Of a stretch of 64,000 nt of DNA, positions 51,819-61,826 are shown in pieces. Under the pieces are notes generated by a model, which did not search any database, had not been told where the DNA came from, and saw nothing but the letters and a program-made list of their open reading frames with translations. This DNA is from JADCCX01 sp031431475 (GTDB taxonomy: Bacteria > Pseudomonadota > Alphaproteobacteria > Rhizobiales > Beijerinckiaceae), in NCBI GenBank assembly GCA_031431475.1, contig JANPDL010000018.1:186001-250000 (forward strand), read 5' to 3'. A program made the translations under genes and the position numbers. The stretch's first letter is position 1; the number at the start of each line of letters is the position of its first letter.

Positions 51819-53453
51819 ATGTCGGCTGAAAGTCTCGTATCAGCGTCTGATACGACGCTTATGAATGATCCTGCGCCCCCGTCCTCGGGTCGGCGCTGGT
51901 CTCCTCTTGGTGCGCGCGTGTCCATTCAGCCATCGAGAGCACCCGAGCCACCTGAACCGCCACGTCGTCGCCGTTCTGGTGGATTTCTAGGAAAACTGAG
52001 CGCTTTTTTTACGCTACTTGTGTTTATTGCCATCCTTGGCGGTGCCGGGATCATGTACGGACAGAGCCAGATAAATGGTTCCGGTCCGTTATCGCAGGAC
52101 AAGATTGTTTTCATTCCGCGCGGCTCCGGCATGCTGGATATCACCCAGATTCTTGAGCAGGAAGGCGTGATCAACCAGCCGCTTCTGTTTCAGGCGCAGC
52201 TTTATTTGACTGGCAGCACCAATCTCAAGTTTGGCGAGTACCAGTTCAAGCAGAACGTCTCGATGCGCGAAGTCCGCGATATTCTGACCGAAGGCAAATC
52301 GATTCTTCACTCCATCACCCTTCCCGAAGGCCTGACAAGCGAGCAAATTGTCAATCGCCTGCGCGAGAACGATATTCTGGTCGGTGATGTCCGTACCATC
52401 CCCAGGGAAGGGGCATTGCTGCCAGATACCTACCGTTTTGGTCGTGGGTTCAGCCGTGAACAGATGCTTGCCCGCATGGAAGCGGAGCAAAAGAAGGTTT
52501 TGCAAGAAATCTGGGGTCGGCGTAGTGCCGAGCTGCCATTGCGGGCACCAGGTGATTTGGTGATTTTAGCATCCATCGTTGAAAAGGAAACGGGTCGAGC
52601 CGATGAGCGCACGCGCGTTGCATCCGTCTTTTTCAATCGGCTGAACCGTGGCATGCGCCTCGAATCTGATCCAACAATCATTTACGGCCTTGTCGGCGGC
52701 AAGGGTACGCTGGGGCGTGGCATTCTCGCTACTGAGGTGCGTCAGCCTACCCCCTACAACACGTATGTCATCAATGGCCTGCCACCCGGGCCAATCGCCA
52801 ATCCCGGGCGTGCTGCCATGGAAGCGACGGCGAATCCGTCGCGCACGCGCGATATCTTCTTTGTTGCCGATGGTACGGGCGGGCATGCCTTTGCCGAGAC
52901 GCTGGAACAGCACAATCGCAACGTCGCACGCTGGCGACAGATCGAGCGGGGCGACAACACGTCTCCCGCACCGGTCGCTCCCGCCATAACCGCTCCCGCG
53001 ACCCCGCCAAGACCCGGACAACGCTCCGATCTGGTGCCTCCGGGGTTCAAATTGGGCGGCCCGGCTGTGGCGGCAGCACCAGCAACATCGGCCTATGCAG
53101 TTCCACAGGTGCCGTTGGAAGTGTTCGAGGCCATCCCAGGCATCGGAAGTGCATCGGGTGCATTTGTCGACCAGCCACAGCAGCCATCCTCTGGCAGTAT
53201 TGAAAGCTATCCCGTTGCGCCAGGACGACGCCAGTCCATGCAGCGCAATTCAGCGCAAGCCACTGTAAACCCGGGGGCATTGGTGCAGAACAACAGTGCC
53301 GACTCCGTTGCTCCTGAATCTGAAACAGCACCTGCACCATCGCGCCGTGGCCCGCATCGTGGTTTTGATGCGGTGGAAGGCACGGCGCGTGATCCGCTCC
53401 GCAACAAGACGTTCGATCTGAACTCCGCCAAGACCGTCCCGCAGCTCCGCTAA
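51819..53453 (+). CDS. mltG: endolytic murein transglycosylase MltG, long C-terminal tail
   Basis: MltG cuts nascent peptidoglycan strands in the periplasm. The 544-residue protein has a Pro/Arg-rich cytosolic N-terminus, one membrane helix near residues 60-85 (FFTLLVFIAILGGAGIMYG), a LysM-like region, and the YceG domain with ILASIVEKETG (catalytic Glu) and SDPTIIYGL. After about residue 375 comes a tail of some 170 residues rich in Pro, Ala, Ser and Gln, not present in E. coli MltG (about 340 residues). It is probably disordered in the periplasm. Start at 51819 is the first ATG. Confidence 0.93.
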   Translation: MSAESLVSASDTTLMNDPAPPSSGRRWSPLGARVSIQPSRAPEPPEPPRRRRSGGFLGKLSAFFTLLVFIAILGGAGIMYGQSQINGSGPLSQDKIVFIPRGSGMLDITQILEQEGVINQPLLFQAQLYLTGSTNLKFGEYQFKQNVSMREVRDILTEGKSILHSITLPEGLTSEQIVNRLRENDILVGDVRTIPREGALLPDTYRFGRGFSREQMLARMEAEQKKVLQEIWGRRSAELPLRAPGDLVILASIVEKETGRADERTRVASVFFNRLNRGMRLESDPTIIYGLVGGKGTLGRGILATEVRQPTPYNTYVINGLPPGPIANPGRAAMEATANPSRTRDIFFVADGTGGHAFAETLEQHNRNVARWRQIERGDNTSPAPVAPAITAPATPPRPGQRSDLVPPGFKLGGPAVAAAPATSAYAVPQVPLEVFEAIPGIGSASGAFVDQPQQPSSGSIESYPVAPGRRQSMQRNSAQATVNPGALVQNNSADSVAPESETAPAPSRRGPHRGFDAVEGTARDPLRNKTFDLNSAKTVPQLR

Positions 53454-53470
53454 AATCACCTGTTTCCCGC

Positions 53471-54364
53471 ATGACCATTCGCAGCATGACAGGATTTGCC
53501 CGCTCGCAGGGGCAGGCCGGCGGGGCATTTTGGTCGTGGGAGCTTAAAACTGTCAACGCCAAGGGGTTTGATCTCAGGCTTCGCATGCCTCCCGGGTTTG
53601 ATGCGGTTGAAGCTGAAGCACGGCGCATGATTGGCACAGTGATCGGTCGCGGCACAGTGCATGCGGCTCTAGAACTGACGTACACCGGGCAGATCGCGGA
53701 TGTGCGGATCAATGAGCCGCTTCTGCGAGCGCTGGCGGAAAAGCTGTTGGCGGCGGCAAAAGCGACGGGTTTGGCACCACCGTCCATGGATGCCCTTCTG
53801 TCTGTTCGCGGTGTGGTTGAAGCAGTGGAGCCCGATGCCGCAAATGCTGATCTGGAAGACCTGGGGCAAGCGATAACGACATCGCTTGAAGCCGCCATCA
53901 TTGATCTGTGCGCCATGCGTGAGCGAGAGGGTGATAGCCTCCGGACTATTCTCTCCGACAAGATCGTGGCGATCGGCGGGCTTGCAAAACAGGCGGATCA
54001 GCTTCCCTCACGCAGTGGTGAAGCACTGCGGTTGCGCTTACACCGGCAGATCGAAGATCTTCTGGGCGCGGCTTCAGCGGATCAGCTGGACAGCCAGCGT
54101 CTGCATCAGGAAGCCATGCTCATGGCGGTCAAGGCCGATATCCGCGAAGAGCTGGACCGGCTCAGTGCCCATGTCGGGCAAGTCAGCGAATTGCTGGCAC
54201 GCGGTGGTGCCATCGGTCGGCGACTGGATTTTCTGGCTCAGGAGCTTTCACGCGAAACGAATACGTTATGCGCTAAATCCAACGATATGGCTCTGACCGC
54301 AATCGGTATCGATCTGAAGACCTTGGTGGAGCAGTTGCGTGAGCAGGTACAGAATGTCGAGTGA
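53471..54364 (+). CDS. yicC: YicC-family endoribonuclease
   Basis: A 297-residue protein starting MTIRSMTGFARSQGQAGG with the YicC signature and WELKTVNAKGFDLRLRMPPGFD, ending in the helical DUF1732 part (ETNTLCAKSNDMALTAIGIDLKTLVEQLREQVQNVE). YicC relatives are RNA endonucleases involved in sRNA turnover. It follows mltG by 17 bases and overlaps gmk, the common alphaproteobacterial order. Confidence 0.93.
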   Translation: MTIRSMTGFARSQGQAGGAFWSWELKTVNAKGFDLRLRMPPGFDAVEAEARRMIGTVIGRGTVHAALELTYTGQIADVRINEPLLRALAEKLLAAAKATGLAPPSMDALLSVRGVVEAVEPDAANADLEDLGQAITTSLEAAIIDLCAMREREGDSLRTILSDKIVAIGGLAKQADQLPSRSGEALRLRLHRQIEDLLGAASADQLDSQRLHQEAMLMAVKADIREELDRLSAHVGQVSELLARGGAIGRRLDFLAQELSRETNTLCAKSNDMALTAIGIDLKTLVEQLREQVQNVE

Positions 54365-55025
54365 GGGCGGGCGGATGGCGGCAGGCAGGCGAAAGGGCGT
54401 ACTCTTTGTCATTGCCTCACCCTCTGGTGCCGGCAAATCAACCTTGAGCCGCCTGCTGCTGCAGGAGGATCGTTCGATCAGCATGTCGGTTTCGGCCACC
54501 ACCCGTCCCCGCCGCCCCAGCGAGGCCGAGGGTATCCATTATCACTTTGTCAGTCGGGCGCATTTCGAGGCGATGCGAGCCGGCGGCGAATTGCTAGAAT
54601 CAGCCGAGGTTCACGGCAATTACTATGGAACGCCGCGCGAGCCAGTCGAAAGGGCGCTTTCGGAGGGCCGCGATGTTCTATTCGACATCGACTATCAGGG
54701 TACGATGCAGCTCTACGAGACAATGCGCGAGCATATCGTCAGTATCTTCATCCTGCCACCCAGCGCTTCTGTTCTCAAGAGCCGCCTGGAAAGACGCGCC
54801 GAAGACTCTCCCGAAGTCATCCGTCGTCGGCTCGAAACAGCGCGGACTGAGCTGAAACACTGGCACAACTTCGACTATGTCATCATGAACGATGATCTGG
54901 GTGAGTCCTATGCAACACTCAAGAGCATTCTTGCTGCCGCACGGAGCGCCTGCATCCGCAATCCGGATATGGGCCGCGCAGCTGAAGCCATGTCGGAAGA
55001 TTTGCTGGCGATGCTGCAGGGTTGA
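54354..55025 (+). CDS. gmk: guanylate kinase
   Basis: Gmk phosphorylates GMP to GDP. The 223-residue protein has the P-loop SPSGAGKST near residue 17, the GMP-binding SVSATTRPRRPSEAEGIHYHFV and the IDYQGTMQL segment. ATG codons at 54354 and 54375 are possible; the first gives MSSEGG, common in relatives, and overlaps yicC by 11 bases. It ends six bases before the convergent rsmA stop. Confidence 0.95.
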   Translation: MSSEGGRMAAGRRKGVLFVIASPSGAGKSTLSRLLLQEDRSISMSVSATTRPRRPSEAEGIHYHFVSRAHFEAMRAGGELLESAEVHGNYYGTPREPVERALSEGRDVLFDIDYQGTMQLYETMREHIVSIFILPPSASVLKSRLERRAEDSPEVIRRRLETARTELKHWHNFDYVIMNDDLGESYATLKSILAAARSACIRNPDMGRAAEAMSEDLLAMLQG

Positions 55026-55031
55026 CAAGCG

Positions 55032-55883
55032 CTACGCCGCTTTGCGCGCTTCAAGCACTCGCACCATCGCGAGGAAATCATTGGGCGATATCTCTTCCGC
55101 CCGCTTCTCCGGTGAAATCCCGCAAGCCTCCAGCAGTGCTGTGGAATCGCCGATGCTCTTGAGGGATTGCCGCAACATCTTGCGCCGTTGCCCGAAAGCC
55201 GCCCGCGTCAGGTTTTCCAGCAACGGCATATCGAACCGGGGTGCATCCATTCGCGGCAGCAATTGCACCACGCTGGACATGACCTTGGGCTGTGGCACGA
55301 AGGCGGTGGGTGGCACGTTGAAAAGGATGCGTGCTTCGGCCCGAAGGGCGGTCAGCACGGACAATCGCCCATAGTCCTTGCGCTGCGCTGGTGTGGCCGC
55401 CAGTCGTTCGGCATATTCACGCTGAACCATCACAGTGATCGAGGCGAACCATGGCGGCCATGGTTCCGTTTGCAGCCAGCCGATAATCAGTGGGCTTGCA
55501 ACATTGTAGGGCAGGTTAGCGATGATATGGGTTGGGCGTCCCTGCGAGAGCGCGGCCATGTCCATTTTCAGCGCATCTCCTTGAAGTACTGTGAGCTTGT
55601 CCGGATAATGCGCTTCTATCTCGGCAAGCGCCGGGAGGCAGCGCTCGTCCATCTCGATCGCGGTGAGATGTTCGGCGTCGGCCGCCAGAATGGCCCGCGT
55701 CAGTCCGCCCGGTCCGGGGCCGATCTCAAGGACGTGAAAGCCGTCAAGTGCCCCCGGGCTGCGCGCAATCCGTGATGTCAGGTTCAGGTCCAGCAGGAAA
55801 TTCTGGCCCAGAGATTTTTTGGCAGCAAGCCCGTGCTGCGCGATAACCTCGCGCAGCGGGGGCAGGGTATCTATTTGCGCCAC
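55032..55883 (-). CDS. rsmA: 16S rRNA dimethyladenosine transferase RsmA (KsgA)
   Basis: RsmA dimethylates two adjacent adenosines near the 3' end of 16S rRNA. The 283-residue protein shows KKSLGQNFLLD, the SAM motif VLEIGPGPGGLT, the catalytic NLPYNVASP and VQREYAERLAA. The start is GTG, four bases after the surA stop. In related genomes pdxA usually stands between surA and rsmA; it is absent here. Confidence 0.96.
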   Translation of the reverse strand: MAQIDTLPPLREVIAQHGLAAKKSLGQNFLLDLNLTSRIARSPGALDGFHVLEIGPGPGGLTRAILAADAEHLTAIEMDERCLPALAEIEAHYPDKLTVLQGDALKMDMAALSQGRPTHIIANLPYNVASPLIIGWLQTEPWPPWFASITVMVQREYAERLAATPAQRKDYGRLSVLTALRAEARILFNVPPTAFVPQPKVMSSVVQLLPRMDAPRFDMPLLENLTRAAFGQRRKMLRQSLKSIGDSTALLEACGISPEKRAEEISPNDFLAMVRVLEARKAA

Positions 55884-55886
55884 CGG

Positions 55887-56780
55887 TCAACGCCGGACTT
55901 CGGCCTTGGTTTTCAACTCAGCAAGATAGGCGGCGGATGTACCCTCCGCACGCTTCTGCAACAATTCCTGTTCGATCTGGTTGCGCAACTGGATGTTATC
56001 CAGCCGGTCGCTCTTCTCGCAGACCGCAATCATCTCGATGCCCTGATCCGATCGGAAGGGCGGTGTCAGGCGACCAACAGGTGTCTTGCTTAAAAGTTCA
56101 TTCATCTGCTTAGGAAGCTCGGTCGAGGTACGACCGATGCGCTCTTTCACAGCGACATCGCGTAAACTTCGCATATAATCGACACCGCCTTCGCAATCGG
56201 TGAAGCGGCCACGCGCGCCGTTGGCATCGCGCTCGCGCTGTCCCGGGTTCGACCCGGACGGGACGACGAAAACGATCTGCCGAACGACGTAATCTGTCAC
56301 TTTGGCATCGCCCTTTGCAGCCCGCCGCTCCATTTCGGCATTGAGTTCGGAGTTTGAAACATTCTGCGAACGTGCGCGCTGGCGCAACAGTTCGGTCCAG
56401 ATGGCCTGCCCCGTGATCTTAGCCTTGACGGCCTCCGGATCAATGCCCGCCCTGATAAGGTTCTGCTCGAACTGCGTGGGTGTCTGGCGCGCATTGGTGG
56501 CCAGACGAGTCATCGAATCGTCAAGGCCAGCGGGTGTCATCCGCATGCCAATGCGGCGTCCCTCGTTGATCTTGATCTTGTCATCGATCAATTCCTGTAT
56601 GGCGGCCGGGCGGCTCAGGGGCTGGCGGAAGAGGGCACTTGAAACCTTCATGCGCTGTTCGACATCACGGTTGGTGATCGCCTCGCCATTGACGGTTGCA
56701 ATGGAGGATTGGGCATATGCGGGTGTGATAAAACCGCAGGTTACCAGTGCAAGAGCAATAACCGCATTGCGATTCAACAT
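55887..56780 (-). CDS. surA: SurA-type periplasmic chaperone
   Basis: A 297-residue exported chaperone with a signal peptide ending near TPAYA. The mature part has the SurA N-terminal core (IATVNGEAITNRDVEQRMKVSSAL... LIDDKIKINEGRRIGM) and one weak PPIase-like region (VTDYVVRQIVFVVPSG). It is shorter than E. coli SurA (about 430 residues), which has two PPIase domains. It helps fold outer-membrane proteins such as LptD, encoded just upstream. Confidence 0.88.
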   Translation of the reverse strand: MLNRNAVIALALVTCGFITPAYAQSSIATVNGEAITNRDVEQRMKVSSALFRQPLSRPAAIQELIDDKIKINEGRRIGMRMTPAGLDDSMTRLATNARQTPTQFEQNLIRAGIDPEAVKAKITGQAIWTELLRQRARSQNVSNSELNAEMERRAAKGDAKVTDYVVRQIVFVVPSGSNPGQRERDANGARGRFTDCEGGVDYMRSLRDVAVKERIGRTSTELPKQMNELLSKTPVGRLTPPFRSDQGIEMIAVCEKSDRLDNIQLRNQIEQELLQKRAEGTSAAYLAELKTKAEVRR

Positions 56781-56800
56781 AAGTAGAATCTCCCAATAAC

Positions 56801-59569
56801 TCAGCGTGTTCCGTCGACGGTGGCAGCTGGATTGACTGTCTGACGATAGTTCAGCTGGCCCAGATGCTTGAGTTCGAGACGGAAGAACACGGTGCTGGAT
56901 GTTATCTTGGCTGCGCCCACATTGTCGGCAACCGAGCGGCTATAGGTGACCGAAAATGTTGTGCACTCGTCGATATAGCCTAGTCCGAGCGAATAGGACG
57001 TCGGGCGGAGCCAGGTGTCGTTGTACTTGCCTGTCGCCTGCCCGGTTCTCACGAGATCGCGATCATAGGTGTAACGGTCAAGATCCAGCACAATACTGCC
57101 CGTCGTGTACCAGTTGTTGGGCAGCTTATAGGTATTGCTGAAGGCGAGGCCTTCGCGACGCCGCACGAACCCGAGATCAGGCTGCGCGTCCTGGCGTGCA
57201 TAGAGGATGGTGGAGGTCAGATCACCCAGTGTTGCTGAAGCTGACACCTCCAGCCGCTGCAATTTCAGGCTCTCGCTGTCGAAGCGACCGCGTGCGATGA
57301 AGCTGAGCTGCTTGTTCGGCGAAAAGGCAAAGCGCGCAACGTAGTCCGAACTGTTCTTGTCGAGGCCGGAGTTAAGACCTGTATTGACCAGATCGGTTCC
57401 TCGAGCGGCATCAGCGGCGAATGAATTGCGTCCAGCCAGATGATAGGACTGCCCGACCAGCGCATTGAGGTAGCCGCCGTCAGAGAATGTCGTGGTAAAC
57501 TGCGCACCCACATTGGCGCGGATACCGCCTTCGGTCCGGTCGTAGCCGGAGAAACGGTTGAGCGAGAACAGGTTGCTGTCGCTGAACACAAGGCTTTGCG
57601 AATCTTCGTTGGGCAATTTGCCAATTTTCTGCTCGTTCGGGCTCGCGATGATTTGCGCAATCGGCTCGAACAGATGCGTGCCCCAAGATGAGCTTGCCAC
57701 CAGCGGATAACGATATTCGAGGCCAATGCTGGGCATCACACGCGCTGTCGTGTCACTCGACGCCAAGAAGTTCGTCTGTTTGTCGTTGCCGAAGATACGC
57801 TCGCCATTGACGCGGTAGGGATCAGCTGAATTCGATGAGGTATTCAGCGAGTAACTCGTCACGTCAAGCTGGGCGCTGACGAACGGCGTCCAGACCTGTC
57901 CGAGCGGATCGATGAAATTGCGCCGCCATGAGATGACAGTGCTCGCACGGCTGATTGTGCCCGCAGCACCACGCAACAGGCAATCTCCACGCTGATAGCC
58001 GCGGTTGGGAACGGCATTATAAGGTGGGCTGGATGCAAGCACTGTTGGCAGGCCGTCACCGCAGCCCTGATAAGCGCTGAGTCCGAGCTTTCCGATGGTA
58101 TAGGAAAACAGAGGGCTTGCACCAATCCACCGTGAGGGGCCCTGACTTGATGAAGCAAAACGCACACCGCCGACTGAGACGGGCAGGCCGACGTAATCCG
58201 CTACTTCCCGCGACAAGCTGGTAATGTTCACGTCAACCGCAAGTTCACCACCAATCACACCACCGGGTGCGAAGCGACGATTGTAATCGATAACCGGGTG
58301 CACAACCGGTAATTGCTTTTGCCAATCGTATTGCGTCAGCCCCTGATTGTAGTTGGCCGTCGCGTCGAAGTAAGCTCGTTCCGTCTGGCCCCGCAGGTAG
58401 ATCGACGAGATCGATTCCTTGAAATAGTTGAGCTGGATGCTCTCCGATTTTACCCGGTAATTACCCACAAAATACTTGTCAGTGAAAAGCGCGATGTCCC
58501 AGCCGAATTTCCAATTCTTGTTGATCAGGAACTGGCCTGTTGTCTCGACGCTGCCGCGGAACAGGCGCTTGTCCTGTTTTGCTGTCGCCAGATCTGGAAT
58601 GCCGTTAACGCGCTGAGCTGTTGACGCATCAATCCTGTTTGGTCCCACTGGACCAGGCAGGAAAGCACCGGGATCAGCCTGGAAAATGCCGGCCGCCCGG
58701 ATGTTGTAAACACCAGTTTCCAATCGGTGCCGCCATTCGAGCTCGTTGAGCATCCCCTGCCGTGACAGGGCGGACGGCGTCCACAGCAGGTCAAAATGCG
58801 GAGCCGGTGCCCAGTAGATTGGCAGCGAAAAGCGATATCCCAGCGCCGAGTTGCGCGAATAGCGCGGCGTCAGGATGCCGGATTTGCGCGTGACTGTCGG
58901 GTCCGGGGCCGAGAAAAACGGAATATAAGCCAGTGGTAGTCCGAAGAACTCAAGCCGTGCATCCTCGTAGTAGATCATCTGCTCGGAATTCTTTGCAATG
59001 ATCCGTGCCGCCTTGATCTGCCAGAGCGGTGGCTTTTCAGGATTATCCTTGCACGCCTCGCATGAGGTGTAGGTGCCGCGCTCGAAAACAGTCGTTTCTC
59101 CGTCCGTGCGCTCGCCGCGCGCTGCCGTGATGCGCTGTTTGTCCGGCGATACCACACGCAGGGAATCGATGAAGCCGTCCTTGAAATCATCCGTCAGTTC
59201 GAAGCGGTCGCTGTAGATTGTGTTGCCATTGGCTTCGACCAGTTTGGCGTTGCCCTCGGCATAAACCCGCTTGGTGTTGCGATCGTAGGTAACTCGATCA
59301 GCCTCAAGGATGCGGCCCTGGTAATACAGCTGCACGTCACCGCGCGCTTCCACAAGGTTCTTGTCGTTGTTGTAAACGATTTCACGCGCATCAACGAGCA
59401 GACGGCTCTTCTGTTGATTGGCTCGCTGGGTGAATTGGTCGTTGAGCGTCTGGGAAAGTACCGGCGTGCAGAAGTCCTGACCCAAAACGGCCAGCAATAC
59501 AGATCCCGCCACTGCTCCGAGCAAGCGGCTCTTGTGCGACGGCACCAGGCTGGTGAACCCGCCTGCCAT
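56801..59569 (-). CDS. lptD: LPS assembly protein LptD
   Basis: Outer-membrane beta-barrel of 922 residues that inserts lipopolysaccharide into the outer leaflet. A signal anchor ends near PVLSQ; then comes the OstA/LptA-like N-terminal domain (LLVDAREIVYNNDKNLVEARGDVQLYYQGRILEADRVTYDR), the SCEACKDNPEKPPLWQIKA cysteine pair, and the barrel domain. The ATG at 59569 overlaps the lptG stop by one base (TAATG); the longer upstream frame is inside lptG. LptE is not nearby. Confidence 0.95.
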   Translation of the reverse strand: MAGGFTSLVPSHKSRLLGAVAGSVLLAVLGQDFCTPVLSQTLNDQFTQRANQQKSRLLVDAREIVYNNDKNLVEARGDVQLYYQGRILEADRVTYDRNTKRVYAEGNAKLVEANGNTIYSDRFELTDDFKDGFIDSLRVVSPDKQRITAARGERTDGETTVFERGTYTSCEACKDNPEKPPLWQIKAARIIAKNSEQMIYYEDARLEFFGLPLAYIPFFSAPDPTVTRKSGILTPRYSRNSALGYRFSLPIYWAPAPHFDLLWTPSALSRQGMLNELEWRHRLETGVYNIRAAGIFQADPGAFLPGPVGPNRIDASTAQRVNGIPDLATAKQDKRLFRGSVETTGQFLINKNWKFGWDIALFTDKYFVGNYRVKSESIQLNYFKESISSIYLRGQTERAYFDATANYNQGLTQYDWQKQLPVVHPVIDYNRRFAPGGVIGGELAVDVNITSLSREVADYVGLPVSVGGVRFASSSQGPSRWIGASPLFSYTIGKLGLSAYQGCGDGLPTVLASSPPYNAVPNRGYQRGDCLLRGAAGTISRASTVISWRRNFIDPLGQVWTPFVSAQLDVTSYSLNTSSNSADPYRVNGERIFGNDKQTNFLASSDTTARVMPSIGLEYRYPLVASSSWGTHLFEPIAQIIASPNEQKIGKLPNEDSQSLVFSDSNLFSLNRFSGYDRTEGGIRANVGAQFTTTFSDGGYLNALVGQSYHLAGRNSFAADAARGTDLVNTGLNSGLDKNSSDYVARFAFSPNKQLSFIARGRFDSESLKLQRLEVSASATLGDLTSTILYARQDAQPDLGFVRRREGLAFSNTYKLPNNWYTTGSIVLDLDRYTYDRDLVRTGQATGKYNDTWLRPTSYSLGLGYIDECTTFSVTYSRSVADNVGAAKITSSTVFFRLELKHLGQLNYRQTVNPAATVDGTR

Positions 59570-60657
59570 TATCCGTCCTCTTGATGCAACAACACGAACG
59601 TCCCGAGTAAGCTCGCAATGGTTGCCGGAAACCAGGCAGCAACGGGCGCACTCAGCAGGCCAGCAGCTCCCAGATCTTCGGCAATCTGACTGCAAACATA
59701 AAGCACGAAGCCTGCGATCACGCCACCCAAAACGAGCTTTGCGACACCGCCAAATCGGAAGAATCTTAATGAAACGCTAGCAGCGATGATAACCATGGCA
59801 ATCAGCAAAAAAGGCCGGGCAAGAAGACCCTGATAGCGCAGCCGATAGCGTGTGGCGTCCAGCCCCGCAAGTTCCAGCTGGCGGATCGTTGCCGGGAGTC
59901 GCCAGAAGGACACATTTTCTGATGAACCAAGGGCTTGGCGAACTTCATCTCGTGTCAAATTTGTCGCAAGAAGATAGACAGGCGCGGTCTGCGGTTCGAT
60001 GCCGACAGACAAGATTCTGGCCTTTTCCAGTTTCCAGTGCCCTCTCAGAAGTTGTGCCGATTCGGCCTCGACCCGTTCGAGTAGCAATCCGGCCTTGTCG
60101 AAGACGAAAACAGTTACCATTCCCAGTTCGGTTCCATCAGCTGAACCGGCTGCGCCACGGATGATGGAACTGCCATCAACCGAGAGCTGACGAACGAAAC
60201 GACTGCGTGTTATCTGCGCCGTTGGTCTTGAAAAGATGCGACTCTCCAGAATCTCGCCGCGCTGTTTCAGGCCTACTGCGATCGGATTGTAGAGCATCAT
60301 GGCAGTCAGGCCGATCACCATGGCGACAAAAACAGCCGGAAATCCGAATTGCCAGACTGATACTCCGCTGGCCCGCGCAATCACGAGTTCAAGCTTGCGG
60401 CTGAGTGTAAGGAAGGCCGCAAGGCTGCCAAAGAGTACCGCGAATGGCAGGACTTGTTCGGCGATGATTGGCGCGCGGAAAAACGACAGCCTGGCCAACG
60501 TCATGGTGCTGACATCGACGCCCTCGCCGGCGCGGCGGATCAATTCCACCAGATCAATCAGATAGATCAAGCCAAAAACAGTAAGAAACACCGCTCCGAT
60601 GGTCTGGATGAAGCGAATGGACAGATAGCGCCCGAGGGTGAAGCCAATACCGATCAT
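59569..60657 (-). CDS. lptG: LPS export ABC transporter permease LptG
   Basis: Inner-membrane subunit of the LptB2FG complex, 362 residues, with three N-terminal helices, a periplasmic beta-jellyroll domain and three C-terminal helices. GRYLSIRFIQTIGAVFLTVFGLIYLIDLVELIRRAGE is the typical start. Overlaps lptF by four bases. Powered by LptB, which is not in the window. Confidence 0.94.
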   Translation of the reverse strand: MIGIGFTLGRYLSIRFIQTIGAVFLTVFGLIYLIDLVELIRRAGEGVDVSTMTLARLSFFRAPIIAEQVLPFAVLFGSLAAFLTLSRKLELVIARASGVSVWQFGFPAVFVAMVIGLTAMMLYNPIAVGLKQRGEILESRIFSRPTAQITRSRFVRQLSVDGSSIIRGAAGSADGTELGMVTVFVFDKAGLLLERVEAESAQLLRGHWKLEKARILSVGIEPQTAPVYLLATNLTRDEVRQALGSSENVSFWRLPATIRQLELAGLDATRYRLRYQGLLARPFLLIAMVIIAASVSLRFFRFGGVAKLVLGGVIAGFVLYVCSQIAEDLGAAGLLSAPVAAWFPATIASLLGTFVLLHQEDG

Positions 60658-61826
60658 CGAAAGGCCAGTTGACGCCCGCGTGCAAAGAGCTGTTCAGCCA
60701 ACTCGATCGCCTTCAGCACAAGTGCCGGAGTGTGGGTCACGCCTGCCATGATCCGCCAGGCTATTGCGGCGGCAGTCAGCGTTGAGCCGATTGGCACAAT
60801 GTACACGAGAGGCACCCACATGGCTGAGCGTGTGGCAAGACTTGACGCACCGAATCCAGCGATTCGCAAAGCCACCATGGCAATTACTGCCGCAGCAATG
60901 GCCGTTCCTCGTCCCTGTCGCGTGGTTTTTGCCCCGCCCAGTGCAGCGAATCCGATCATCATGCAGGCCAGTGGATAAAATGGATTGGCGAAGCGCTCAT
61001 GCAATTCAGCCCGGAAACGTCCAGCCTGAAGCCGTGCATAGGTATCTTGCGGATCAACGTTCAAGAGATCGAAAGTACTTCTCTCGCGTGGTTTATAGAC
61101 GGTTTTATCGCCATCCGCGCCGAACTGGTCGAGATCGATGGCGTAACGGTCATAAGCTACGATTGCGTTATCCCGTGATGCCTCCTGCTGTCGGTGAACG
61201 CTGCCACTTTCGAGGATGATATAGGCTGAGCCGTTGCTTTCGACGATCTGTCCACGCTCCGCAAGATAGGTTGTCTGTTTGGCAGCATCACGGGCGTCAT
61301 GGATAAGGATCCCCAACATCGTCCCATTCGGACTCTTCTCGCGAAAATGGAAGGTAATTCCCTTGTCGATTGTGGTGAAGCGACCTTCCTGCAGGAACTT
61401 GGTCACGACATCCGCGCGGATTTTGGTGAGCATGTCACGAAGTGTGCGGAAGCTGTTGGGCATGGCGAAGATGGTGATATATCCGACCAAAATTGCTACA
61501 AAAATAGTTAGTAGTCCCAGTGGCTTGGCAACCTTGATCGGTGCCATACCTGCAGCGTTCATGACGATCAGCTCACTGTCCGTGTTGAACTTGTTCAGGG
61601 CGTAGAGAACTGCTGCGAACAGGGCAATTGGCGCGATGATCATGATGAGCGCTGGCAGCGTCAATAGCGTGACTTGCAGGAACACCAGCAGTGTCTGGCC
61701 TTTACTGGAAACGAGGTCTAGTTCCCGGATAGCGGATGTTATCCAGATTACCCCGGTCAACGCGCCAAGACACAGCGCGAATGCGGAGGCAGCGGTCCTG
61801 AAAATGTACCGTTCCAGCAGGTTCAT
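60654..61826 (-). CDS. lptF: LPS export ABC transporter permease LptF
   Basis: Partner permease of LptG, 390 residues, beginning MNLLERYIFRTAASAFALCLGALTGVIWITSAIRELDLVSSKGQ. It has six helices with the same jellyroll domain between helices three and four. The ATG at 61826 matches relatives; a GTG at 61862 would add 12 residues. It is the first gene of lptF-lptG-lptD-surA-rsmA, transcribed away from pepA across about 215 bases. Confidence 0.93.
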   Translation of the reverse strand: MNLLERYIFRTAASAFALCLGALTGVIWITSAIRELDLVSSKGQTLLVFLQVTLLTLPALIMIIAPIALFAAVLYALNKFNTDSELIVMNAAGMAPIKVAKPLGLLTIFVAILVGYITIFAMPNSFRTLRDMLTKIRADVVTKFLQEGRFTTIDKGITFHFREKSPNGTMLGILIHDARDAAKQTTYLAERGQIVESNGSAYIILESGSVHRQQEASRDNAIVAYDRYAIDLDQFGADGDKTVYKPRERSTFDLLNVDPQDTYARLQAGRFRAELHERFANPFYPLACMMIGFAALGGAKTTRQGRGTAIAAAVIAMVALRIAGFGASSLATRSAMWVPLVYIVPIGSTLTAAAIAWRIMAGVTHTPALVLKAIELAEQLFARGRQLAFR

